From Methylocaldum marinum (GTDB taxonomy: Bacteria; Pseudomonadota; Gammaproteobacteria; Methylococcales; Methylococcaceae): a stretch of 64,000 nucleotides of DNA. The notes below the pieces were generated by a model. The model was not told where the DNA came from and did no database searches. It worked only from the letters and a program-made list of their open reading frames with translations. Shown here piece by piece: positions 1 to 9,057 of this stretch; positions within the stretch are counted from its first letter, which is position 1, and every line of letters begins with the position of its first letter. The stretch is taken from NCBI RefSeq assembly GCF_003584645.1, contig NZ_AP017928.1, forward strand, positions 2,890,395-2,954,394. The letters run 5' to 3'. Made by a program: the position numbers and the translations under genes.

Positions 1-189
1 GATTCGGGCAGCGGCGGCGAGCAGATCCGGGTTTTGGGCGAATGCGAGCTCGATCGCTTCATCCAACTTGAGTGGGTGGCGGGCGTTTGCATCCACCCGC
101 GTCTCAGCGGCGGCCCCGAATCCGGCCAGTGCCAGACAGAGCGTCGCAGCCACGGCCAAGAGTCTCGACTGGGAATTCTTTAAACTCAT
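1..189 (-). CDS. TolC-family outer membrane efflux protein, N-terminal fragment
   Basis: The minus strand opens with ATG at 189 and stays open to the window edge, giving 63 residues; the rest of the gene lies outside. The N-terminus has two polar/basic residues followed by a hydrophobic stretch ending in Ala-rich sequence, as in an exported protein. After the presumed cleavage site comes LKLDEAIELAFAQNPDLLAA, which matches the first-helix consensus of TolC/CusC/CzcC outer membrane factors (L-x-L-x-E-A-x-x-x-A-x-x-x-N-P). Such proteins form the outer membrane duct of tripartite exporters for metals or drugs; the substrate cannot be told from this fragment. The call rests on this one motif and the signal peptide, so family assignment is good and subfamily is open. 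Confidence 0.7.
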   Translation of the reverse strand, partial: MSLKNSQSRLLAVAATLCLALAGFGAAAETRVDANARHPLKLDEAIELAFAQNPDLLAAAARI

Positions 190-499
190 ATCCTGCTTTG
201 CTCCTACTCCGCTTGCGTCCGGACGTGCAAATACCTCCGGACGTTTCGAAGCTCGAATGCCGACGCCGGACCGATCGGCACACGCCGTTACGGCCGCGCA
301 ACCACGGACCGGCCACAATATAAGAATATACTAATATTTAATCAAGCTCGGATTCTTCCCTGAAGGATTGCGCGCCATCGAGATGTTCGATAGCTTTTAG
401 CGTTCACAAACCGGTGCATGGTCTCCGGCAAGAGGCTCGAACAACAGCCGATCGTTTCACGAACCGAATTTACAACACGTTCCACAGGAAAGCATCTCA
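190..499. other. Divergent intergenic region between efflux gene and moaB
   Basis: No convincing coding frame lies in these 310 bases. An AT-rich patch at about 320-345, in otherwise GC-rich DNA, is the likeliest promoter area for one or both divergent genes. A plausible ribosome binding site (AGGAAAG) lies just upstream of the moaB ATG. Confidence 0.45.
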
Positions 500-1021
500 A
501 TGTCCGAGGAAAGAGGCTTCGTTCCCCTCAACATCGCGATACTGACGGTATCCGATACACGCACGGAAGACACCGACGCTTCCGGAAGAAGCCTGGTCGA
601 AAGGCTGAGCGGCGCCGGGCACCGGCTGGCGGATAAACGCATCGTACCCGACGACATTTACCGAATACGCGCCGTGGTATCGGAATGGATCGCTTCCGAA
701 TCGATTCAGGCCGTCATCACCACGGGAGGCACCGGTGTGACCGGGAGAGACGGTACGCCCGAGGCGGTCTCCGTCCTGTTCGACAAGACGCTCGATGGAT
801 TCGGCGAAGTCTTTCGAGCCATTTCCTATCAGGAAATCAAGACTTCCACGATTCAATCCCGTGCCGTCGCCGGCGTCGCCAACGGCACCTACATCTTCTG
901 CCTGCCCGGCTCTTCCGGCGCGTGCCGGACCGCTTGGGACCAAATCATCCGGGATCAGCTCGACTACCGTACCCGCCCATGCAACCTGGTGGAACTCATG
1001 CCCCGCCTGCTGGAGCGATGA
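500..1021 (+). CDS. moaB: Molybdenum cofactor biosynthesis protein MoaB
   Basis: A 173-residue protein of the MoaB/MogA family, which binds molybdopterin and adenylylates it (or is a paralogue with an unclear step) in molybdenum/tungsten cofactor synthesis. Visible motifs: a beta-strand start (NIAILTVSDTR), the glycine-rich pterin-binding loop GGTGVTGRD at residues 76-84, and the LPGSSGA loop near residue 138. The length is normal for MoaB and the C-terminus is complete. A Shine-Dalgarno AGGAAAG precedes the ATG. The gene lies about 1.2 kb from moaA, which faces the opposite way, so cofactor genes cluster here without forming one operon. MogA is an alternative name for the same fold; the length and short C-terminus favour MoaB. 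Confidence 0.93.
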   Translation: MSEERGFVPLNIAILTVSDTRTEDTDASGRSLVERLSGAGHRLADKRIVPDDIYRIRAVVSEWIASESIQAVITTGGTGVTGRDGTPEAVSVLFDKTLDGFGEVFRAISYQEIKTSTIQSRAVAGVANGTYIFCLPGSSGACRTAWDQIIRDQLDYRTRPCNLVELMPRLLER

Positions 1022-1184
1022 GCCGAGCACGAAGCGATGGGGCGCGCTGAATAGCTCAGCGCGTGGGCATGCTGTTCGTAACCCATCTGAAGCCGTGCCG
1101 AATGATAAATAACACCGGCGGTTTTTTCTTGACGCACTGCAAACGCACCATGACCCGTAAACGACTCACACCGGAGCACGCCTC

Positions 1185-1865
1185 ATGATTCAGCTTACGC
1201 TTGCTGCCCTGTTTTTCGTCGGCATCCATTTCCTGATCGCCGGCAGCCGAGGGAGGGACCGGTTGATCGCGAAGTACGGCGAACGCATGTACCGCGGCGG
1301 TTTTTCGATCCTTTCGCTGGCGGGTCTGTTCTGGCTGATCTATGCCTATCGCCATGCGCCTTACCTCGAAACCTGGGGGCAGCTCGCGTGGTTCAAGCCG
1401 GTAGCGGCGCTCCTGATGCTGATCGCTTTCATTCTGGCCGTGACCGGCATAACGACACCCAGTCCGACCGCGGTCAACGGCGAATCCCTGCTGTCCGAAG
1501 CAGAGCCGGCACAGGGCATTTTGCGGATCACCCGCCATCCGTTTCTCTGGGGAATCGCCTTGTGGGCCGTCACGCACCTGATTGCCAACGGCGATGTCGC
1601 AGCGCTCGTGCTGTTCGGGTCCCTGCTGCTGCTCGCGCTGGGCGGCACCCGCTCGATAGACGCCAAGCGCCGGCGGCACTTGGGAGAACAATGGACGAAA
1701 TTCGCGGCCGCCACCTCCAATATGCCTTTCAAGGCCATCCGAGAAGGACGCAATCAGCTCAAAATAGCCGAGATCGGATGGTGGCGCATCGCTCTGGCCG
1801 TAGCGCTTTACCTAGCACTATTGCACTTCCATGCCAAATTGTTCGGCGTTTCGCCGCTGTTCTGA
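1185..1865 (+). CDS. NnrU family integral membrane protein
   Basis: A 226-residue polytopic membrane protein with five or six hydrophobic segments. The segment RITRHPFLWGIALWA, followed by a second membrane helix, is the hallmark of the NnrU family, named after a protein required for nitric oxide reduction in some denitrifiers but widespread in non-denitrifiers. The family resembles isoprenylcysteine methyltransferase-like membrane proteins with a conserved R-H-P motif; no enzymatic activity is established. The ATG at 1185 has GGAG about eight bases upstream. The downstream neighbour is a small DUF6494 protein. No nitric oxide reductase gene is in the window, so a role in NO metabolism cannot be claimed. 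Confidence 0.85.
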   Translation: MIQLTLAALFFVGIHFLIAGSRGRDRLIAKYGERMYRGGFSILSLAGLFWLIYAYRHAPYLETWGQLAWFKPVAALLMLIAFILAVTGITTPSPTAVNGESLLSEAEPAQGILRITRHPFLWGIALWAVTHLIANGDVAALVLFGSLLLLALGGTRSIDAKRRRHLGEQWTKFAAATSNMPFKAIREGRNQLKIAEIGWWRIALAVALYLALLHFHAKLFGVSPLF

Positions 1866-1946
1866 ACACGCCGACGTCGGGCTCGGGATCAAGTGCCGAA
1901 AAATTGCATCGAAACTTGTGGTTCCCATTATCTAGGAGACACGGCG

Positions 1947-2153
1947 ATGAACGATGATACGTTCAACATGGATATCCGCAAGTTCCTGAAAAAGGTGGGG
2001 GTAACTTCGCAGCGTGAGATCGAACTCGTCGTACACGACGCTTTACAAGCGGGCAAACTGCTGGGAAACGAGAAGTTTGCGGTGAAAATGACCTTGGAAG
2101 TTCCGGCACTGAATATCCGTCACGTGATCGACGGCGAGATCGCTCTGGAGTAG
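1947..2153 (+). CDS. Small DUF6494 family protein
   Basis: A 68-residue soluble protein of unknown function. ATG at 1947 has a good Shine-Dalgarno (TAGGAGA) and starts MNDDTFNMDIRKFLKKVGV, which I recognise as the small DUF6494 family of proteobacteria. The pattern is a helix (DIRKFLKKVGV), a helix that may hold a partner (REIELVVHDALQAGKL), and a C-terminal beta segment ending GEIALE. A longer in-frame start at 1893 exists, but the ribosome binding site and family length favour 1947. It follows the NnrU-family gene on the same strand with an 81-base gap and may be co-transcribed. No function is known. Confidence 0.8.
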   Translation: MNDDTFNMDIRKFLKKVGVTSQREIELVVHDALQAGKLLGNEKFAVKMTLEVPALNIRHVIDGEIALE

Positions 2154-2247
2154 CCGCACCCAATCGCGTGCCGAGCGGTCTTTACGGAGGCGCCCCTCTG
2201 CGAGCGGGCGAAGCCGGCGTGACGGCGCGGGTCAAGGGCGTGCAGAC

Positions 2248-3249
2248 TCAACCGCCGGTCGCGTTCATATGACGGAAAATCACCGGCTGAGCCTTGATGT
2301 CGAAATAATGCCGTTCCGGCTTGATCGCCATGGCGTCGATGATCGCGTATTTCAGCTTGTTCATGTCACCCGGGTTGGCTCGCAAGACCCGCTTAAGGTC
2401 TATCGAGTGTTCGTTGCCCAGGCACAGCAGCAAGCGCCCTTCCGCCGTCACTCGCACACGATTGCAGGTTCCGCAGAAATTGTGACTGTGCGGGGAGATG
2501 AATCCGACGCGGGTTTCGCTGCTGGACACGCGAAAATAACGGGAAGGTCCGCCGGTGGTATCCGGGGTGGGCAGCAGGAGAAAATGCCGTTCGAGATCCT
2601 GCTTGATGTCGTCGCTGGAATAGTACGCCTCGGCCCGATCATGGTCGTCGACCGTTCCCAAGGGCATTTCTTCTATGAAACTGATGTCGATTTTCTTGGC
2701 GATGGCATAGTCGACCAGGGAGACCACTTCATCGTGATTACGATTCTTGAGCACGACGGAATTGATCTTGAGCCGCTCGAACCCCGCATCCAGCGCAGCG
2801 TCGATACCGCGCAGCACCTGCTCCAAATCCCCCACTCGCGTCATGTTCCGGAACCGTTCGGCGTCCAATGAATCTAGGCTGATGTTGATGCGTTTGACAC
2901 CCGCCGACTTGAGCAGGAACGCGGTTCTTTCGAGCTGCGAGCCGTTGGTGGTCAGGACCAGTTCTCGCAAGCCCCGCAGTTTGCCGATTTCCGTCAATAA
3001 TTCCACTGCCCCCTTGCGCACCAAAGGTTCTCCACCGGTAATCCGGATTTTCTCGACGCCGAGTTCCGTGAAAGCGGCGGCGACGGCAAGAATTTCCTCC
3101 AGCGTCAAAATCTGCGCGCGTGGCAGAAAAACCGTGTCTTCGCTCATGCAATAAATGCAGCGAAAGTCGCAACGGTCGGTGATCGAAATGCGAACGTAAT
3201 TGACGCGCCGCCCGAAGCGGTCTATCAATTGCGAGGGTAAATCCGGCAT
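2248..3249 (-). CDS. moaA: GTP 3',8-cyclase MoaA
   Basis: A 333-residue radical SAM enzyme that converts GTP to (8S)-3',8-cyclo-7,8-dihydroguanosine 5'-triphosphate, the first step of molybdenum cofactor synthesis. The N-terminal radical SAM cluster motif CX3CX2C is at residues 27, 31 and 34 (CDFRCIYC). The second, substrate-binding cluster uses FCGTCNR plus a later cysteine in the LLLCLG segment. The protein ends in Gly-Gly, a tail that the family needs for activity. I chose ATG at 3249 because the sequence from MPDLPSQLIDRFGRRV matches the usual MoaA start; the frame is open to 3300 upstream. The partner MoaC is not in the window. Confidence 0.96.
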   Translation of the reverse strand: MPDLPSQLIDRFGRRVNYVRISITDRCDFRCIYCMSEDTVFLPRAQILTLEEILAVAAAFTELGVEKIRITGGEPLVRKGAVELLTEIGKLRGLRELVLTTNGSQLERTAFLLKSAGVKRINISLDSLDAERFRNMTRVGDLEQVLRGIDAALDAGFERLKINSVVLKNRNHDEVVSLVDYAIAKKIDISFIEEMPLGTVDDHDRAEAYYSSDDIKQDLERHFLLLPTPDTTGGPSRYFRVSSSETRVGFISPHSHNFCGTCNRVRVTAEGRLLLCLGNEHSIDLKRVLRANPGDMNKLKYAIIDAMAIKPERHYFDIKAQPVIFRHMNATGG

Positions 3250-3366
3250 AGCGTTGTCGTTTTCATCAGGAAAGGTCGAAAGCTGGAACAATTTTCCCAC
3301 GAAGCCGACTCAATAGCCAAGTAATTCACTCAGGATTTATCTCGTCCAACCGCTTCCAAGGATGCG

Positions 3367-4572
3367 TCAAGCACTCTCCAGAACTCTTTGAACATCCATC
3401 GCCCAGCGTATCGATTCGACATAGGCACGGGCGGGTACACCCGGCGCGAGCCGGCACGCCTGAATTCCACCGGGGTCGGCTCGCTCGAACGCTACGGCGG
3501 CGCGGAGAACCTCGCCAATCGGCCCGCTGCCGTGAAGCAGCGCCTCGTCGATGCCATCGTCCAGCTTCAAGTGTCGCAGAATGTCCGCCATCCGCACGTC
3601 CATGACCGCATCCAACAAGGAAAACAAGCCTGCGATGTAGTAGAGCTCCGGCTTGGGCCGTTTCATCCGCTCGGCCAGGAGCTCACAGGTTCTGGCCCGT
3701 ATCAGTGCGGTGGTCAGCAGCTCACGCGGACGGTAATCGACCGAATTGACCAGAATCACGGATGCCCAATTCTTGATCCGCTGCAAGCCGAAGAAGATCA
3801 CGGCGCGGCGAATCGAATCAACCCGCTTGGTCACACCGAAAAACGCGGAATTGACCAGGCGGAGCAGCTTGTAGCTCAAAGTCATGTCGCGCGTGATGAT
3901 CGCCTCGGCTTCGTCGACTTCGACTTTCGGGTTCTGGAGTCGAGCCAACAGCTCGAGCACGGCCAGACGGTTGGCCGGTATATCGCAACTGCGCAATTGC
4001 CGGGGGCGTTCGAAAAACAGTCCTTCGTAATAATCGAATCCGAGCCTGCGAAAGCGGTCGTACTCGTCCGGCGTCTCCACGTCCCGCACCAGAAGATGCA
4101 GGTTCTGGTCGTGCTGCTCGCTCCAATTGGCTTTAAAACCGTTCAGGTTCCGAGCGTCGAGGGAACAGATCGATACGAAGTCGGCCTCTCGCCTGAGCTC
4201 GACCAAGTCGCAGGCCGGGTTGTGGAGAGCGATGGTGAATCCTTTGCCGGCTAGCCGGGATACGGCTTCTTCCGCGGCGCGGTCGTTTAGAATCTCTCCC
4301 GGCACCGCGAGAACCACCCTGGATTTCGGCCACGACAAGCCATCGCATACACTCAGAAAGGCAGAGGGCACCCGAAGCATTGCCCGGCCGTCCCCAACCA
4401 AGTCTTTCAAATCCATGGCCCGGCAGGCCTGCATGACCACCTCGGCCCACTGCTCTTCGCTGTCTTTGCGCCCGACGCTCAGAGCTTCACCGCTACAAAA
4501 GTTAAGCTCATAGCCGTACACATCGAGAGCGTGCGTGTAAATGGGCACGCGCCCCACTACCCCGTCGAACAT
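3367..4572 (-). CDS. EAL-like and HDOD domain signalling protein
   Basis: A 401-residue protein of the YuxH type: an N-terminal EAL-like domain (about 1-200) followed by an HDOD domain (about 205-390). The EAL signature is replaced by YEL (VYGYELNF) and the usual metal-binding acidic residues are missing (ALHNPACDL where DDFG is expected), so it is unlikely to hydrolyse c-di-GMP. The HDOD part has the characteristic IITRDMTLSYKLLRLVNSA stretch, a degenerate HD fold without catalytic residues. Related proteins (for example CdgJ in Vibrio) act as regulators of motility or as c-di-GMP pathway scaffolds. It stands alone between moaA and sucA, on the minus strand. Function here is inferred only from architecture. 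Confidence 0.85.
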   Translation of the reverse strand: MFDGVVGRVPIYTHALDVYGYELNFCSGEALSVGRKDSEEQWAEVVMQACRAMDLKDLVGDGRAMLRVPSAFLSVCDGLSWPKSRVVLAVPGEILNDRAAEEAVSRLAGKGFTIALHNPACDLVELRREADFVSICSLDARNLNGFKANWSEQHDQNLHLLVRDVETPDEYDRFRRLGFDYYEGLFFERPRQLRSCDIPANRLAVLELLARLQNPKVEVDEAEAIITRDMTLSYKLLRLVNSAFFGVTKRVDSIRRAVIFFGLQRIKNWASVILVNSVDYRPRELLTTALIRARTCELLAERMKRPKPELYYIAGLFSLLDAVMDVRMADILRHLKLDDGIDEALLHGSGPIGEVLRAAVAFERADPGGIQACRLAPGVPARAYVESIRWAMDVQRVLESA

Positions 4573-4979
4573 AACTGTCCCCCCGCAGTAACTTGTCCGA
4601 GAATGATTTCTAGCAAGAGGCTAGCACAAGAATCCGTCACACGCTCGGCGTGTTGCGGCTGCCCGGCACGATGGCCGCAATCGACGCTCTGCACGTAGTT
4701 CAACCTACTTCGGGAAGAATTGAATAGACTTAGCTGCAGACGAAAAATCGGACGCAAGCGATAGTTGGCCGTGAAAGCCGCACACGATAGCGTCGGGAAA
4801 TCCGGCTGCTTGAGATCCGGATGATTTTCAGGCTTTATCAGAGATAAAACTCGGCTCAAAATTGTCATTAAGTATACGCGTCCCACAGCCTGATCCAACG
4901 GACTGGATACCACACCGAAGGCGTCAAGCCTTCGTTTAAAATCACTAAAGAACGGGACGAACACACGAGACAATCTCTA
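4573..4979. promoter_or_regulatory. Divergent intergenic region upstream of sucA
   Basis: About 400 bases between the divergent EAL-HDOD gene and sucA. The open frame on the minus strand here has no recognisable protein and no ribosome binding site, so I treat it as non-coding. The region must hold the sucAB promoter; an AT-rich segment at about 4855-4880 is a candidate, but I cannot assign boxes with confidence. No strong Shine-Dalgarno precedes sucA. Confidence 0.4.
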
Positions 4980-7832
4980 ATGAATAAACTCTTACAACTC
5001 TTTAAGGAAGCATCGGCCTTCAGCGAAGACAACGTTGGATTTCTCGAAGATCTCTACGAGAAATTCCTACGTGACCCGGAATCGGTCGATGAAAGCTGGC
5101 GGGAAAAGTTCCGGTCTATCCAACAAGACTTGGCCGGTGAGGAACCGATAACGGAAAGAGAACGCCACGTCGTCAGAGCGGCACTCGGGGAATATGAAGC
5201 GGAAGAAATGTTGCGCAAGCAATCCGCGGTCGATCGGCTGATTTATCAATTCCGTACCCGCGGCCATCAATCCGCCGACAACAACCCGTTGAAATTGTCC
5301 CCGCCGGCCGAACTGAGAGATCTGAATCCGGCCTATTACGAGCTCGGCGACGACGAGCTGGACCGCCCGTTCTATATCGACATCCTGCGAAGCCCGGAAA
5401 AGCTGCCTCTGCGCGAGATTCTTTCGATGCTGCGCCAGACCTATTGCGGCCAGGTCGGCGCCGAGTACATGCACATCGTCGACAGCGACATCAAGCGCTG
5501 GATACAGAAGCGGCTGGAGAGTTCGCGCGCACGGGGAAACTTCGACGCCGAGGAAAAGATATGGATGCTGAGGCTTCTGACCGCCGCCGAAGGCATCGAA
5601 AAATACCTGCACCGGAAATATGTGGGGCAGAAGCGATTCTCGCTCGAGGGTGCGGAAACCCTGATCCCGCTGCTTGACGACCTGATTCAGCGGGCAGGCG
5701 AAAAAGGAACCAAGGAAATCGTGATGGGCATGGCCCACCGGGGACGGCTGAACGTTCTCATCAATATCCTCGGCAAAAAGCCCAGCACGCTGTTTCAGGA
5801 GTTCGAAGGCATCTATTCCGGCGCGCCCCCGCATGCGGGGGCAGGCGACGTGAAATATCACATGGGCTTTTCGTCGGACATCGAAACCGGCGGCGGATTG
5901 GTACACCTGGCGCTGGCGTTCAATCCTTCGCACCTCGAAATCATCGACCCGGTGGTGGAAGGTTCGGTGCGCGCTCGCCAGGACCGGCGCGAGAACGAAG
6001 ACGGCGAGACCGCTGTACTTCCGATCCTGATTCACGGCGATGCCGCTTTCGCGGGACAAGGCGTGGTGATGGAAACGCTCAACATGGCCGAAACCCGCGC
6101 TTACACGACGGGCGGAACCATACATATCGTCATCAACAACCAGATCGGCTTCACTACCAGCAACCCGTTCGACGCCCGATCCACGCTGTACTGCACCGAT
6201 GTGGCCAACATGACCCAGGCCCCGGTGTTCCACGTGAACGGCGATGATCCGGAGGCCGTGATTTATGTCACCCGGCTGGCGCTCGATTACCGGATGAAGT
6301 TCAAGCGGGACGTGGTGATCGACCTCATCTGCTATCGCCGCCATGGCCATAACGAAGCGGACGAGCCGGCCGTGACCCAGCCTTTCATGTACCGCTTCAT
6401 CCGTAGCCATCCGCCGGTACGGAAGCTGTACGCCGAAAGGTTGATCGCCGAAGGTGTGGTGACCGGGGACAAGGTCCAGCGTATGGAGGAGGAATACCAA
6501 AGCGGCCTTAAAAACGACGAAACCTTCCTCCGGCCGATCGTTCAGGACGCCATGAGCTACGCCAAGACGCGGTGGAGTCATTATCTCGGAACCGAGTGGA
6601 CGCAGCCCTGCGACACCGGTTTGCCGGAGACGACCATTCACGACCTCACGCAGCGGCTCATCAGTATTCCGCCGGATTTTGGCCTTCATCCGCGTGCAGC
6701 GGCAATCATGAACAACCGGCGCAAAATGGCGGCAGGGGAAATCCCCCTCGACTGGGGCTTTGCCGAAACCCTGGCCTATGCCTCGCTGTTGACCGAAGGC
6801 TACAGCGTACGCCTGACGGGTCAAGACGTGGGACGCGGAACGTTTTTCCATCGCCACGCGATTCTTTACGACCAAGGATCCGGCGATGCCTACGTTCCGC
6901 TCCAGAATCTCAGTGATAACCAGGCACGCTTTCACCTGTACGACTCGCTGCTATCCGAAGAGGGCGTGCTCGGGTTCGAATACGGCTACAGCAGTTCCGA
7001 ACCCGACACCCTGGTCATTTGGGAAGCTCAATTCGGCGACTTCGCCAACAATGCCCAGGTGGTGATCGATCAATTCATCAGCTCGGGCGAAACCAAGTGG
7101 GGCCGGCTCAGCGGACTGACCATGCTTCTGCCGCACGGCTACGAAGGCCAAGGTCCGGAACACTCGTCGGCCAGAATCGAGCGCTACCTCCAGCTGTGCG
7201 CCGAGCAGAATATGCAGGTCTGCGTACCGACCACGCCTGCCCAGATCTTTCATTTGTTGCGCCGGCAGATGCTGAGGCCCTACCGCAAGCCGCTGATCAT
7301 CATGACCCCCAAGAGCCTGCTGCGGCACAAATTGGCGACTTCACCGCTGGATGCCTTGTCGAGTGGGGAGTTCCGCAATATCATCGGCGAGATCGACGCC
7401 CACGATCCGGCCAAGATCACCCGTGTCATCCTCTGCACGGGGAAAGTGTTCTACGATCTTCTGGAGACTCGGCGAAAGGAAAACCTTCATAATGTCGCCA
7501 TTATCCGCATAGAACAGCTCTATCCCTTCCCTTGCGATGCCTTCATGCAGGAACTGGCGGGCTATCCCCAAATGAGAGAACTGATCTGGTGCCAGGAAGA
7601 ACCGGAAAACCAGGGAGCGTGGCACCAAATCAAGCACCGCTTCCTGAACCTGCTGGAGAAGGACATCGTCCTCAGCTATGCCGGGCGGCCGATGTCCGCC
7701 GCACCCGCAGTAGGTCAGTTCCACCGGCATTTGGAGCAGCAGAAGAAGGTTGTCGAAGACGCGCTGTTCGGAACCGCACCCCGTCAAGAGTTATTAGGAA
7801 TAGTTCATGCGCATCGAAGTCACCGTGCCTAA
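4980..7832 (+). CDS. sucA: 2-oxoglutarate dehydrogenase E1 component
   Basis: A 950-residue thiamine diphosphate enzyme that decarboxylates 2-oxoglutarate and passes the succinyl group to the E2 lipoyl arm. Visible family features: the N-terminal E2-binding segment ([12 protein letters not shown] near residue 40), [18 protein letters not shown] around residue 250, the GDAAFAGQG and NNQIGFTTS thiamine/metal-binding segments, [11 protein letters not shown], and the C-terminal transketolase-like domain ending with the [12 protein letters not shown] segment. The length matches E. coli SucA (933). It overlaps sucB by 26 bases, so the two are translationally linked. No E3 (lpd) follows; the dihydrolipoamide dehydrogenase must come from elsewhere in the genome. 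In gammaproteobacterial methanotrophs this enzyme was long thought absent or weak. Confidence 0.97.
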   Translation: MNKLLQLFKEASAFSEDNVGFLEDLYEKFLRDPESVDESWREKFRSIQQDLAGEEPITERERHVVRAALGEYEAEEMLRKQSAVDRLIYQFRTRGHQSADNNPLKLSPPAELRDLNPAYYELGDDELDRPFYIDILRSPEKLPLREILSMLRQTYCGQVGAEYMHIVDSDIKRWIQKRLESSRARGNFDAEEKIWMLRLLTAAEGIEKYLHRKYVGQKRFSLEGAETLIPLLDDLIQRAGEKGTKEIVMGMAHRGRLNVLINILGKKPSTLFQEFEGIYSGAPPHAGAGDVKYHMGFSSDIETGGGLVHLALAFNPSHLEIIDPVVEGSVRARQDRRENEDGETAVLPILIHGDAAFAGQGVVMETLNMAETRAYTTGGTIHIVINNQIGFTTSNPFDARSTLYCTDVANMTQAPVFHVNGDDPEAVIYVTRLALDYRMKFKRDVVIDLICYRRHGHNEADEPAVTQPFMYRFIRSHPPVRKLYAERLIAEGVVTGDKVQRMEEEYQSGLKNDETFLRPIVQDAMSYAKTRWSHYLGTEWTQPCDTGLPETTIHDLTQRLISIPPDFGLHPRAAAIMNNRRKMAAGEIPLDWGFAETLAYASLLTEGYSVRLTGQDVGRGTFFHRHAILYDQGSGDAYVPLQNLSDNQARFHLYDSLLSEEGVLGFEYGYSSSEPDTLVIWEAQFGDFANNAQVVIDQFISSGETKWGRLSGLTMLLPHGYEGQGPEHSSARIERYLQLCAEQNMQVCVPTTPAQIFHLLRRQMLRPYRKPLIIMTPKSLLRHKLATSPLDALSSGEFRNIIGEIDAHDPAKITRVILCTGKVFYDLLETRRKENLHNVAIIRIEQLYPFPCDAFMQELAGYPQMRELIWCQEEPENQGAWHQIKHRFLNLLEKDIVLSYAGRPMSAAPAVGQFHRHLEQQKKVVEDALFGTAPRQELLGIVHAHRSHRA

Positions 7833-9057
7833 CCTGCCCGAATCCGTTACCGACGCGACCTTGCTCGACTGGCATAAACAGCCGGGCGACACGGTACAGA
7901 AGAGTGAAACCTTGGTTGATTTGGAAACCGAGAAGGTCATTCTCGAGGTTCCCGTGCCGGATAACGGCGTGCTGCAGGAAATCCGTCATGTCAAGGGCGA
8001 CGTGGTCGGGAGCGGCGAGCTGCTGGCGGTGATCGAAACCGAAGCCCGTCCGGCGGTTGCCGAAGCCTCCGTGCCCGAGGCCATGCCGGCAAAACCGGAG
8101 CCCGCGGCCATGCCCGAGGCAGCCCGCAGACCCGTTAGATTCGCGCAGCCCATGGGACCTTCAGTGCGCAGACTGCTTATTGAGCACAACCTCGACCCGG
8201 CGCAGATCAGAGGCACGGGACGCGAAGGCCGCCTGACCAAACAGGACGTTCTGGATTTCCTGGATTCGCAAAAACGGAAATCCGCCGAAGCGCTCGCACC
8301 GGAGCGGAAACCGCAGCCGGAACCTAGCGAGAAACCCGCCGTGCGTGGAGCGGAGGGGCGCGGAGAACGGCGCGTACCCATGACACGGCTCCGAGCCCGC
8401 ATTGCCGAACGCATGATCGAAGCCCAGCATACGACCGCTACATTGACCACCTTCAACGAGGTCAATATGCAGAAGATCTTCGACCTGCGTAATCAGCACC
8501 GTGCCCGTTTCGAGCAGGAATACAAGATCAAGCTGGGCTTCATGTCCTTTTTCGTCAAAGCAGCGGTGGAGGGGCTCAGACGCTTTCCCATCATCAACGC
8601 TTCAATCGATGGAAACGAGATCGTCCATCACGACTATTACGATATCGGCATCGCAGTGTCCACCGACCGGGGGCTCGTGGTGCCGATTCTGCGTGACGCC
8701 GACCGGCTCGATTTTGCCGAAATCGAAAAGGCGATCATCGATTTTTCACAGAAGGCACGCGACGGTAAACTCAGCTTCGAAGACTTGAGCGGCGGCACCT
8801 TCACCATCACCAACGGCGGCATCTTCGGTTCCATGCTCTCCACGCCCATCCTCAATCCGCCGCAAAGCGCCATCCTCGGCATGCATGTCATCAAGGACCG
8901 GCCGGTGGTCGAGGCCGGCCAGATCGTCATCAGGCCGATGATCTACCTCGCCCTCTCCTACGACCATCGCATCATCGACGGCCGCGAAGCCGTGACTTTT
9001 CTGTTCACTTTAAAGGAACTGCTGGAAGACCCGGTCAGATTGCTTCTCAAGATCTGA
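7807..9057 (+). CDS. sucB: Dihydrolipoyl succinyltransferase (2-OGDH E2)
   Basis: A 416-residue E2 core subunit that transfers succinyl from lipoamide to CoA. Domains: lipoyl domain (residues 1-78) with the lipoylated lysine at 43 in the [12 protein letters not shown] turn; an Ala/Pro/Glu-rich linker; peripheral subunit-binding domain (about 115-150, [20 protein letters not shown]); a second charged linker; and the catalytic domain (about 185-416) with the active-site segment [10 protein letters not shown] near the C-terminus. ATG at 7807 lies inside the end of sucA and has AGGAAT just upstream. The 3' end overlaps the convergent histidine kinase gene by 48 bases. The single lipoyl domain is typical of SucB rather than AceF. 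Confidence 0.96.
   Translation: MRIEVTVPNLPESVTDATLLDWHKQPGDTVQKSETLVDLETEKVILEVPVPDNGVLQEIRHVKGDVVGSGELLAVIETEARPAVAEASVPEAMPAKPEPAAMPEAARRPVRFAQPMGPSVRRLLIEHNLDPAQIRGTGREGRLTKQDVLDFLDSQKRKSAEALAPERKPQPEPSEKPAVRGAEGRGERRVPMTRLRARIAERMIEAQHTTATLTTFNEVNMQKIFDLRNQHRARFEQEYKIKLGFMSFFVKAAVEGLRRFPIINASIDGNEIVHHDYYDIGIAVSTDRGLVVPILRDADRLDFAEIEKAIIDFSQKARDGKLSFEDLSGGTFTITNGGIFGSMLSTPILNPPQSAILGMHVIKDRPVVEAGQIVIRPMIYLALSYDHRIIDGREAVTFLFTLKELLEDPVRLLLKI

Noticed and set aside
4557..4973. 138-codon minus-strand frame upstream of sucA
   Set aside because: No family, no ribosome binding site, and it overlaps the start of the EAL-HDOD gene.
5067..6935. 622-codon open frame on the minus strand inside sucA
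   Set aside because: It is antisense to a conserved enzyme, has no recognisable domain, and arises from GC-rich codon bias in the opposite frame.
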